A stretch of DNA of 64,000 bases, from assembly GCF_020497125.1 (NCBI RefSeq), contig NC_059075.1:46288003-46352002 (forward strand), read 5' to 3'. Positions within the stretch are counted from its first letter, which is position 1. Each line of letters begins with the position of its first letter. The position numbers and the translations under genes were made by a program. Below the pieces are notes generated by a model. It ran no database searches. It was not told the DNA's origin and saw only the letters and a program-made list of their open reading frames with translations. Source of the DNA: Mauremys mutica. Its lineage: Eukaryota > Chordata > Testudines > Geoemydidae. Below, one piece after another: positions 1 to 9,654 of the stretch.

Positions 1-141
1 AGGTCAAGAGTTTAGAATGGAAGAACAAGGAAAACCAAGAAAAGGGATTTTCATTCTTGTTTTCATATTTTAAAAAATATTACTTGCCTTATATTTTTCC
101 AAACATCTGTAAGGAGACCAGTTTGTATAACCCTGTACTTG
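1..141 (+). CDS. RALGAPA1: RALGAPA1 coding exon, left edge cut by window
   Basis: Frame from base 3 reads [15 protein letters not shown] and on through [13 protein letters not shown], a match to RALGAPA1 near residue 240. The donor is G|GTAAGT at 142, leaving one base for the next codon. The AG at bases 1-2 could be the intron acceptor or the end of a CAG glutamine codon (the family has Gln before this Val), so the true left boundary is not visible. Confidence 0.9.
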
Positions 142-2046
142 GTAAGTGTTGTTTAATGATTTTACAGATGCTTAAACATTTTGTAATTTACAATATAGAC
201 AGCTTTTTTGAGTGATGCTGCCTGCAGAGAACTTGGATCTGTTATGAAATGTGGCCTTTATCTACAATGTATGTTTTCAGTTCTATTGAGTTCACCTGTA
301 TTAATGGAAACACCACTTGACCTCTCTTTTTTTAATTATTTAAGAGCCAGGATGCTGTATTGCTCTGGTTCACTTTAAATAAATTACAGTAATTCTTACA
401 TACTTAAAAAAATCTTTTTTTAATTTATAGTTTGATTTCACCCCACGTTCCTAAAATCTGGGGACAACAGAAGGGAATAACTTAAAGAACAAAATATAAA
501 GGAATGGGATGGGAGGGAAAGGAGTAGAAGGATCAAGGTCAGTGAGGGGAAAGGAAAGCATTATCTATTTCCATCCACTTAATCAAAGGTTTCTAAAAAT
601 TAGACAAGATCCTTTCAAGTTTGTCTTAAATTCCTCTTCTCCAAAAAGTTACTCACTCTTCAGCTTCTAGGTGAGCCAATCGTAGAGCCAAGCTTCTATC
701 CCAGGAGGAAGTCTGCTGTTCCATCTAAACCATATAAGTCATTTGGATACACTCACTGCACTAAAAACCAAGTTTAAAAAAAAAAATCAAACTTAATGCA
801 CCCTGAATCATGAATAAATTACATTTAGAAGAGGAAAAAACCTGTTATTTCTGTGGGTCCAAAAGAAATTAGCAGTGTTGCTCGTTGGGTAACATCCACT
901 CCATTGACACGGAGCCAGATCAGTTGGACTCCATAATACCGTCTAAAGTCAAGACAATGCAAATTATGTGTTATCATGTGCTAAGCTGGTCATGTTAAGA
1001 GCTTGGCATCTCCCAAGCTCTAAATTGACAATTTTTGCATATGTTAAAATATAACTTCCCTGGGTTAACTAGAGTTTTAAAAGGTGTTGGTTAGATTGAG
1101 CTAGCTAACACAATTTAACAACACACCTTTACATCCTAATTTAAACACAGCCTATAAGTTGGGGAGGTGATATGCATGCCACATACTTTCCTCCCACTTG
1201 CTGGCCTCCACAAAGGTCAGCAAGGGCTGTTGCATGTTCCTCAAAACTGCTGTTAAAGCTTGTGGACTAGAATAGAGGCCCTGAACCCACCATGCTAGGG
1301 GTGCTGGAACTGTGGATCTATATCAACATAGGTTCAACCACAGGACTTAAGTGGTATGAAAATAACCCTTTGCAAAATTACTTCATCTATGAATTGTTGC
1401 TCAATAACCCATTTGATCAATTATAAACAACTTTTCATTTCTAAATAAACCTACGACAGTTTCTTCTCACCCTAAATGAAAATGCTGTGCTTGTTTGGGC
1501 CAAAGTCCAGTTTGGGTAATTGCATTCTGGCACTTAAAATTGCTCAAGTAGTTTTAATTGGAAGGTGGTTTCCTTTACTTTTTGTTCTGAACAGTGGTGT
1601 AGTGTTGCTGTTTGCTGTTAAAATTTTGCTGGGTTTCATTCCATATCAGCGGCAGGCTATAGAATTCCTCAATAGAGTACATAATTTTAAAACGGCTTAG
1701 GGAATCATCTGGATAGAAAGGCACTGTATAAATTAAGCTTTATTTGTTAAGAATTGTTTGAGAGCTTAAAGAAAAGGTAAATGGACCAGTTCATCCAATA
1801 GGAAATATTTGCAGCCTTCTAGGCCAATAATACAATTTCCAGGGGCTGCCTTTTGAAGCTTAATGCTCTACCCTTTTACTTGCTATTGAGAGACTCTGTC
1901 CCATCCCCTTGAGGAATCAATGATTGTGCTGCACTGGGAGTTTCAAAAACCAAGAAATCCTGGGATTTCAATTGGGTTGGATAGGGCTTTGAGGTGGTAG
2001 GCCTTTCTTCTGACACTAATTTTAAAATGCTTGATTTTCATCACAG
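142..2046 (+). other. RALGAPA1 intron
   Basis: AT-rich intron with a GTAAGT donor and a CACAG acceptor. I see no gene, no convincing conserved reading frame and no recognisable repeat. Short open frames near 1476-1700 and 2022-2213 have no family resemblance. Confidence 0.8.
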
Positions 2047-2258
2047 AGATACCACAAATGAGACCAAAGCCGCACTATGTAATGGTAAAGAAAGATGCTG
2101 AAACCAATGAAGCAATATATTGCACAAAGGAACCTTTCCTTAAGGCTCGTGTTATTGTCATTCGATGGCTGGTATCTTTCTGGCTTGAGCCAAAACCTCA
2201 TACAGGGCCTCATATTCCTGGGATGGAAGGTGGTGAAATTGTGCCAAAGAATATTCAG
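2047..2258 (+). CDS. RALGAPA1: RALGAPA1 coding exon
   Basis: The acceptor CACAG ends at 2046. The first two bases complete a Glu codon with G141, where the mammalian protein has Asp. The frame then reads [20 protein letters not shown] and later [20 protein letters not shown], nearly identical to mammalian RALGAPA1. The exon ends in phase 0 at CAG|GTATCA. Confidence 0.95.
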
Positions 2259-3253
2259 GTATCACCAAATGCACATTTCAAATAGTTTTTCTCCATTTTG
2301 AAAGACTTCTTAGTAGTCTTCTGTTGTGATGTCAACACTGAAATTCTACCACTGTATGTTTCTCTTAGGCCTTGTCTGCACTGCCACTTACAGCGCTGAA
2401 ACTTTCTTCGCTTAGGAGTTTGAAAAAAACCACCCCCTGATTGATGCAAGTTTCAATACTGTAAAGTGGCAGTGTAGATAGTGCTACAGTGCTGGGAGCT
2501 ATTTCCCTCACGGAGGTGGTTTTATTACAGCACTGGGAGAGCTCTCTCCCAGCACTGGCGCCGTGATTACACAGCCATGTTAAAGCACTGCGTCGGCTGT
2601 GTAGACATACTTTTTGGTTTTAGCTAATTGAAGAAAGGCTATTTGTTTGTTTTTTAAATGAAATATCAAGACCTGAATCCAATTTGGAAAGAATCGCCAA
2701 ATATTTAAATCTTTGGTTTTTCTACCAAAATAATAGAAATATATTGTGAAGTACTGTTTTCATTCACCTAAAGAAATGTTTTTATCTGTAAATTATTTTT
2801 TAGTGAATTGTTGAAGTAAATCTACAGTAATTTCTCTGCATAGGGTGATATGCTCAGTTTCCCTTAAAGCCCAGTCCAGCAATCCAAATTCTATTTGACT
2901 TCAGTGGCTCTGTTTGCTGAGGTTTTGTAAGACTAGGTTGTTTGTGATAATACTTCTAAATACTCCCAAGAAATGTCAAATTATAGGTTAGCAAACTGAA
3001 TGAAGGAAACACAGATTAGAGTTCTTAGTAGAGGTCATTGATCTGACTGGACAATAACTGGACTCCCTTGTGCTTGAGATCTGTACTTTAACTGGCTTTA
3101 GACAACCACTAACTTTCTACATAACCTAGTAGATATGTAGTGCTTTGAGATACTTATTTCTCACATTGTCTGTCTGCAGAATTCTCTGTGCTGTTTTTAA
3201 GAATTGTATTCAAATTATATTACTAGAACTATTTTCTTGCTCTTTTGTTTCAG
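2259..3253 (+). other. RALGAPA1 intron
   Basis: Carries one Harbinger-type MITE (2368-2610, listed separately). Otherwise it is AT-rich, with a polypyrimidine tract before the TTTCAG acceptor at 3253. Confidence 0.8.
2368..2610 (+). mobile_element. Harbinger-type MITE, right end degraded
   Basis: Starts GGCCTTGTCTGCACTG just after TTA, the usual Harbinger target. It runs through a palindromic body (CAGCGCTG and GTGCTGGGAGCTA blocks) to a decayed right end GTGTAGACATAC. The body is clearly the same family as the element at 37307-37546. It has no coding capacity. Strand is nominal because the element is largely palindromic. Confidence 0.75.
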
Positions 3254-3493
3254 AGAGCAGCTGCTAGCATGGCTTCTAGAGAAGACAGTAAAAACGACAG
3301 TGCTGATAGACCGGATAGAAATGCAGAGCCAGAACAATCTCATTCTAATACAAGCACCCTAACAGAAAGAGAACCAAGTTCCTCCAGCCTTTGTAGTATT
3401 GATGAAGAGCATCTAACTGATATTGAAATAGTCCGCAAAGTCTTTTCTTCTAAAAGAAGTAATGTAAACTTTCTTACAGAGATATTTCGACAG
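3254..3493 (+). CDS. RALGAPA1: RALGAPA1 coding exon
   Basis: Exactly 80 codons in phase 0, from the TTTCAG acceptor to CAG|GTAAAG. It reads [19 protein letters not shown], then a Ser/Thr-rich stretch ([19 protein letters not shown]) and [20 protein letters not shown]. The serine-rich stretch is typical of the regulatory linker in this protein. The few differences from mammals are in the polar part, as expected. Confidence 0.96.
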
Positions 3494-3635
3494 GTAAAGA
3501 AACCCTCAAGTATGGAAGAATTTTTTTTGTTTTAATTTTAACCCTGATCATATTTATAGCTTTTGTTTCAAATAGGTTGTGTTAAGTAAGAGTGCACATA
3601 AGTGTAAAAACTTTGATTGTGTTTTTATTTACACT

Positions 3636-3712
3636 CATGGTGTCAAGTATCAGGGGGTAGCCATGTTAGTCTATATCCACAAAAACAACAAGGTGCCACC
3701 GGACTCCTTGTT
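3636..3712 (-). mobile_element. Penelope-like element, tail-only insertion
   Basis: Contains the repeat body GGGTAGCCATGTTAGTCTAT followed by GGTGCCACCGGACTCCTTG, the terminal sequence shared with the Penelope-like element at 58800. It is flanked by a perfect 15-base direct repeat, GTTTTTATTTACACT, at 3621-3635 and 3713-3727, the mark of target-primed insertion. Read as sense, the element lies on the - strand. Only the terminal tail is present. Confidence 0.75.
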
Positions 3713-5312
3713 GTTTTTATTTACACTGTTATTTTTTAATTTAGGCCGATGGTAAACACGTTGTTTTTTGTTCAGCAAAGTTTGCCATCTGTTTTCCACC
3801 TCACTCTCTCCCTTGTGTGTGGAAAGCAAAAGCTAATTTAAAACAACTAATATGAAAAATCTGCCTCTGGTTCCTGGTTTTGTTTTGTTTTTCCATCACT
3901 TGAGTGACATAACTTTGACTTCATGTAATGCAGACAATTTTAGCAAAGTCACCTGGGTGAACTGTAGTAACTGTATAAGGAGCCAAAAATCCTCCTTCTG
4001 GATTACCTAGCTGTTCCCTGTCTAATTATGAATCTGGAAAAATGGCAAGGATCAAACAAAGATGAATGGAAGTGGGCAAAGGAGTAGTTCTGTTCCTGTA
4101 TGTCTTCCCTATAAGAGGGTGAATGCACAGATCCTAAGAATTTAAAGTATAATGAAACTTTACAAGAGCACTATTTTACGCAGTTGCATATTTTGACCAG
4201 TGCTGTAAAAGTATCCGTGAAGTAATGTGGAAGAATGGTAAGATGCTGTAATTGTATATGCTTAAGTAGGACTTTATGAAGTTCACTTAAAAGAATATCT
4301 TAATCAGACAATAAAAATAGGTTAAGATTTCAGAGGCCCTTTTACCAGTTGCTTGTGAGTAAGAACCTATAAATTATACAAAATTGACAACATATAAGGT
4401 TAAAAACACAGTAAGATACAATGTGAAACTTACTTCATTTGTTCTGCTTAAAGAAAATTTACTGGTGGGAGCTAGAGCAAGGGAAGGGTATTAGCTGTTA
4501 AAATGAAGTTGTTACTCACTGTGGTAAACTGACATTCAAATTAGTTATATTGCTATTTGCTGTTTCATTGCAATGAAGGGAAATTGAAAACTCTGGAAAA
4601 TGTTTGAACTTCACATGAAGATGAATGAAAACTATTCTGATATTAAAATATAACTTAAATACTAGTCAGTGTGAATTAGTACTAATGCATCATTCTACTA
4701 TATTTTTAGGTGAATCGATTAATTTATTTTTTGGTATCTTACTCTAGTATGAGAGCATTTAAGATGATCAAATCATGTGTTGATCATCTTAGTTTAATGC
4801 AGTAAAAAGAGAATTTGAGAAGTTTAGTTTTCAAACAGTATCTAAACCTTGTGTAATTGGGAGGAAAATAACTTTACATTATATAAGAAGTGATTGATGT
4901 ATTTATTAAAAACACTTCAAACAATGCTCAAAAAAGTTAGTGAAGAAGGCATTGCAGATTTGAGGAGGGAGCCCAAATAAGCAATCTGTTCAACTCCTTT
5001 TTCTTTAGCATAACATTTTCTTAGCTGCTGCAGTCAGTTCCAGATTTGGGCTGAGTTGTGGGAACTTTTTTTTCTTTGAGAATGTTTTAGAAAAATCCCT
5101 TCCTCTGTTTTTCATTTATACAGTGAGGATGGCAAGAAGTGGAATCTGTCTGCTAGATTTTGCACTTTACTGAAGCAACCTAAATATTTGCATTTCAAAC
5201 TCGCAGTGTAAATATGTAGGCCTCGCTGTGAAGTGTGTCCATAGCTGAATATGAAAAGTTTGGGTTCAAATTAAGTTTCTATTTGAAAATGCCATACTGA
5301 ACATTCTCAGTA

Positions 5313-5380
5313 TCCGATGAAGTGGGCTTATGCTCAAATAAATTTTAGTCTCTAAGGTGCCACAAGTACTCTTTTTCTTT
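5313..5380 (+). mobile_element. Penelope-like element, tail-only insertion
   Basis: About 68 bases with GATGAAGTGGGCTTATGC and CTCTAAGGTGCCACAAG, the Penelope tail in the sense orientation. A 10-base direct repeat, ATTCTCAGTA, flanks it at 5303-5312 and 5381-5390. The opposite orientation to the 3636 copy shows an independent insertion. Confidence 0.78.
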
Positions 5381-5564
5381 ATTCTCAGTAAAGCATCTGA
5401 ATCTTGAAATTTGCATTTTCAAATAGGTGTGCTGTTCATTTAGACACTCTTCTGGAAATGCATCCATGTAAAGTGGGTAGTTTTTGGTTAAATGCCTGTG
5501 ATCTCTTTCATTGCATGTTCAGTTCAAATTTCTTGCACTCAGGGCTGTATTTTTAGTATTTATT

Positions 5565-5685
5565 CTTATTACAGTGGTACCTAGACACCTTGGGATCAAG
5601 CTCCAGTGGTCTGCATAGCACCTAGGACAAGTGGTGAAAAGTGTCCCTACTTTAAAGAGCTTTATGCCTTAGAATGCACTCAGAC
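5565..5685 (+). repeat. Interspersed repeat fragment (GTACCTAG...GAGCTTTA type)
   Basis: Reads TTATTACAGTGGTACCTAG and later CCTACTTTAAAGAGCTTTA. This resembles a repeat that is very common in turtles and other amniotes (GCACCTAGAGGCC... followed by AAAGAGCTTACAATCT). A second copy of the family is at 34150-34262. Assignment is by resemblance only. Confidence 0.45.
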
Positions 5686-6112
5686 CACAGAAAATTAGGA
5701 AGATATGAGTGGGTTGAGCTTTAAAAGGCTATTAGACTTGTTGAGCCCATTCTCATGCCACCTGAAATGTGAAGGGGAGATCAGCCTTAGGGTTGTGTCT
5801 GGCTGCTTGCTCCATCCACTTTTACATGCTCACTCTCCAGATGAGACAAATGAAAATATCAATGGCCAACAGAGTAGGGGGGAGGAAGTACTGTATTTTC
5901 AAAACATATTACAGGGTGGCCACACTTACTGACCCTTCGAGCTGCGTACAGTAATTTTCAGAAGTTCAAGAGCCAGGTGCATCTGCCGGGGCTCAGGGCT
6001 TCAGCCTTGCGAGTGGGGGTGGGGGGCTATCTGCTGGGGCTAGGGGCTTCAACTCTGCAGGAGGGGAGGTGCACCTGCCGGAGCTAGGGACTTCAGCAGG
6101 AGCAGGGCTGAA

Positions 6113-6155
6113 GGTAATAAAAGGTAGTAGGTAATAAAAGGTAGTAGGTAATAAT
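6113..6155 (+). repeat. Short 17-bp tandem repeat
   Basis: The unit GTAATAAAAGGTAGTAG occurs at 6114-6130 and 6131-6147, with a partial third copy, next to the left edge of the SINE. It may be a slippage product at the SINE insertion site. Confidence 0.8.
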
Positions 6156-6340
6156 TGGAGATACACCAATCTCCTAGAACAACTGGAAGGGACCTTGAAA
6201 GGTCATTGAGTCCAGCCCCCTGCCTTCACTAGCAGGACCAATTTTTGCCCCAGATCCCTAAGCGGCCCCCTCAAGGATTGAACTCACAACCCTGGGTTTA
6301 GCAGGCCAATGCTCAAACCACTGAGCTATCCCTCCCTCCT
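6156..6340 (-). mobile_element. Cry-type tRNA-derived SINE (turtle)
   Basis: Read on -, it begins GGGATAGCTCAGTGGTTTGA (polymerase III A box) and continues to GGGTTGTGAGTTCAATCC (B box), so the head is tRNA-derived. The tail (GGTCCCTTCCAGTTGTTCTA) resembles a CR1 3' end, consistent with mobilisation by CR1. This architecture is known from the Cry SINEs of cryptodiran turtles, which is the best clue to the host. It is not a functional tRNA gene. Confidence 0.8.
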
Positions 6341-6523
6341 TCCCTGCTGGAAAGAAGCCCTAGCCCCACCACCTGACCTGAGGTCAGAAGCCCTGAGGCA
6401 AAACACCCCCCCCCCCAGTCTGATAGGCAGAGAATGGGGGGCGGGGGACTCTTTGAGCCGCACTTAACTGTAAAAGAGCCACATGTGGCTCATGAGCATG
6501 GTTTGGCCATCCCTGACATATTA

Positions 6524-8105
6524 GGAGCAAAAAGAACCCTAGGTCAGGCATAGGTCTATTGCTGGATGCAGATGATAAAATTGTAAATAGTAATGCAGAA
6601 AAGGCAAATACGTTCAGTAGATAATTCTGTTCTGTATCTGATACAAAACAGGAGGCTATATCAACTGCTTCTGATGCTATGGATGGAATAGAAAGTCTAC
6701 TATGTGTAACAAAGGAGGTTGCAAGTCAGCATCTGCTAAAATTAAACATTTGGATAACTTGTATACAACAGTCTTAACAGGACTATCTGAGGAGCTCTAG
6801 CTGAGGCTTTCCCTTACCCACAATGTTAATTTTTAACACATCTTGGAAAACTGAGTAATGGAAGATTTAATATTTTAAAAAAAGAGTAAAAGGGGTGACC
6901 AAAGGAACTATAGACTGGTTAGCCTGATGTCAATCCCAAGTAAAATAATGGAATGGTTAATTCAGAACTCAGTCAACAAAAGTATATTTTTAGCCTCTTA
7001 TGTCAGTCAACATGGTTTCATGGAAGATTAGATCTTGTCAAACAGGGCACGTGCTGGACAGATTAAAAACTGGTTCACTGACAGATCTCAGAATGGCCCC
7101 AGTTACTGCTGTCTCCCCATTACTAGCAAGGTCCTGTAGGGATTGATTTTTTGGGTCCAATATTACTCAATATTTTTTATCCACTATCTAGATGATGATA
7201 TAAAATCTTTGTACAGTTTGCAGATAACATGCTGTGTGGTGAGATAGTAAATAATGAGAACAGGTTGCTACTACAGAGTGATCTGAATCTCCTAGTTAAA
7301 TGGTCACAATCCTACAAAATGTGTTTTAATACAGCCGAATGCAAGGTTACTGCATCTGGGAACAAAGAATACAGGCGATACCTGTGGGATGGGACACTGT
7401 CTTGGGAATCAGTAACTCAGAAAAGGATTTTGGGATTGTTGTAGATGACCACCTCAGTGAGCATGCAGTGCACTGCTGTGGCAGAAAGGGCTAATGTGAT
7501 CCTTGGACGTACACAAGGTGACTATTAAATGGGTGTAGAGAACTGACCTTGCCTATGTACACAACATTGGTAAAACATCTGCAAGAATGCTGTGCCCAGA
7601 TATGGTGTCCACAGTTGAAGAATGATGTGTGAATGTTAGCGTTTGAAGAAAGGTCACAAAAATGTTTCAAGGGCTGGAAAACAATAATGTGAAGTGAAGC
7701 TTAAGGAGCTCCATCTGTTTAGCTTATCAGAGAAGGCTGAGAGGTGACTTGATCACTGTGTATGAATATTTACACATGGAAAATATCTGATAGCGAGGGG
7801 CTTCTCAATCTTGCTGACAAAGGCATAACGAGATCCAGTGGCTGGAAGTTGAAAGTATGCTAACTCAACTTTGAAATAAGCCTCCATTTCCTTGCTCTGA
7901 GGGTAATTAAACATCAGAGGAGCTTACCCCAGGGGAGATTATGGAATCACCATCCCATGGCGTCTTTAGAATTAGATTAGATACCTTTCTATAAAACCTG
8001 TCTTAATCCAGTTTCTAGGAAAAAAAATTTTATAGTCTGTGCACACAGGTCAGACAAGATTATCATAGTGATCCCTTCTGGCTTTGGAGTCTGTGAATCT
8101 ATTAA
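6524..8105 (+). mobile_element. CR1 LINE, 5'-truncated and decayed
   Basis: A broken reverse-transcriptase reading frame: a YRLVSLMS-like block (about 6910), the intron-free remains of NGVLQGSILGPILFN (about 7130) and a degraded FADD region near 7210. It then follows the CR1 3' part to a tail (CCCTTCTGGCTTTGGAGTC, then TGAATCTATTAATAA). Stops and frameshifts throughout mean it is inactive. The hAT element at 5912 abuts or interrupts its left side. Confidence 0.75.
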
Positions 8106-9462
8106 TAACTGGCCCAGCAGGTGTGGCAACGTTTCCTCAGCCACATCATGTTTCCTGCACTTTGAAAGCTGTAGGGCATTCTGTGTTACAAAGCAAAAGC
8201 ATAAGAAACTCTAAAGGATAGCAGTTGCTTATCCTACTTTTTAGCTGACTTTGGAAGTCTCAGAATAGCTGGGTGCCATTCTGATACTCCTTTAAAGTGT
8301 CCAGTCCTGAAGTTGAGAATGAATTGTTCATATCAAGAATCATGCATTTCTTTGGGATATTGGTATATCCAATGGCTCCTGGGAAATGCAAACTGGTTCA
8401 GTTTATTTTATTCTTTTTAATACAACTAGTATAGTAAAAGTGCACAAGCTGGTAAAGGTGTGAATTTAAAAGAAAGTTAAATTCCCAGTAAATATATTGC
8501 ATTAACGTAGACTGTCTTTGAACATAGTTAAGTTTAGCAGAATCCCAAGACTTGCATTAGAGACGGCTGATCTGAGAGCACTTTTATATTATCCCCACAG
8601 TTACATAATACTTCCTGAAGAGGGCAGCATCTTGCAATCAAACTGGCTTGCTGACATGCATTTTTTCATAACTGTAGTTAAAAAAAAAAAAAAGCTTTTT
8701 CTCTGTCATCTGATTTGCGCCACTCATTCATAGCAGCAGTAAAACATGGCTTTTTGTTATCAGTACAAATTCAAATGGCTAATATAATTAAGAACCCTAT
8801 TGCCCCTTACTCTTTCTCCCCCCATGTATGGGACTGGATGCAGCAGAAGCTTCCACCGAGTTTTCTTTTTCTTTTTCTTTTAATGAGAGTTTGGTGTTCA
8901 GTATCAGCAGGGCCCCTAAGATCTATGCAGGAACAGGTCCGCATGGAGTCCCACTGGCAGCTGCTCCCTTTCCCTGCTAACTACATCCAGCTCCCTAGCA
9001 GCACAGCTTTTTTGCCAGGTGTCACTTTTTTTCCTCAAAAACTTTCTGTCCTTCCCCCTTTGCCCTCCTCCCGACTTTCAGGGTGTTCCAGATTGCAGAT
9101 GGGGAAAGTTAATAAATTAATACTGATGTAAATCAGCATTAGTTTACATTCCTGCAGAGTGGCTGCAGCAGTTTCTCCATCTGTAGAGCATGATGCCTGG
9201 GATGGGAGCTTTCCTAGAGTTGAAAGAAGTGAGTTGGATGTTTCTCACTTTTCCTTTCCCTCAGAGACAGAATGTACAGTATAGTGAGTCCTAAAAACTT
9301 TTTAAATGAAATTAAATCACATCAACTTTCTATCTTCGTATCATATCCATAAATTGAAATGCATGTTCCTGAAACTGTTTACTACTAGCAGTATCGTGAG
9401 ATAACGTAGTTCGATTCTAACATGTCTCCAAATGTTATAACTTTTTTCCCCCTCCCAACTAG

Positions 9463-9654
9463 GCATTTTTGTTGCCAATTTGCGAAGCAGCTGCTATGAG
9501 GAAAGTGGTGAAGGTTTACCAAGAATGGATCCAACAGGAAGATAAGCCTTTATTTATGAAAGAACCTGAAGAAATATTGACATCTGTAAATATAGATTGT
9601 GATGAAAATGTTGCAGAACATAATTCAGCGGAGAAGGGAAACGAGAGAGATGAG
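9463..9654 (+). CDS. RALGAPA1: RALGAPA1 coding exon
   Basis: 64 codons in phase 0: [37 protein letters not shown], then a divergent acidic end ([11 protein letters not shown]). The acceptor CAACTAG is at 9462 and the donor GAG|GTAAAA at 9655. The first two-thirds is almost identical to mammalian RALGAPA1; the acidic end is the fast-evolving part of the family. Confidence 0.95.

Larger units (their letters stand above)
5912..6515 (+). mobile_element. hAT-type non-autonomous element, 8-bp target duplication
   Basis: The terminal inverted repeats are CAGGGTGGCCACAC on the left and GTTTGGCCATCCCTG on the right. They are flanked by a perfect 8-base duplication, ACATATTA, at 5904-5911 and 6516-6523, the length typical of hAT. 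Subterminal blocks (GAGCTGCG and GAGCCGCA; CACATGTGGCTC) belong to this family. No transposase is present. A Cry-type SINE is inserted inside, and the flank on the right continues as CR1. Confidence 0.85.
3494..9462 (+). other. RALGAPA1 intron rich in transposons
   Basis: Holds two short Penelope tail insertions (3636-3712, 5313-5380), a genome-wide repeat fragment (about 5565-5685), a hAT element with a SINE inside it (5912-6515) and a 5'-truncated CR1 (6524-8105). The remainder (3728-5300 and 8106-9462) is AT-rich with no feature I can support. The 138-codon frame near 8715-9131 looks random. Confidence 0.8.

Noticed and set aside
6270..6340. tRNA gene on -
   Set aside because: The A and B boxes belong to the tRNA-derived head of a SINE; it continues into a CR1-like tail and lacks a proper acceptor stem.
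8715..9131. 138-codon frame in the third intron
   Set aside because: No recognisable motif, phenylalanine- and leucine-rich from T-rich DNA, no splice or promoter context.
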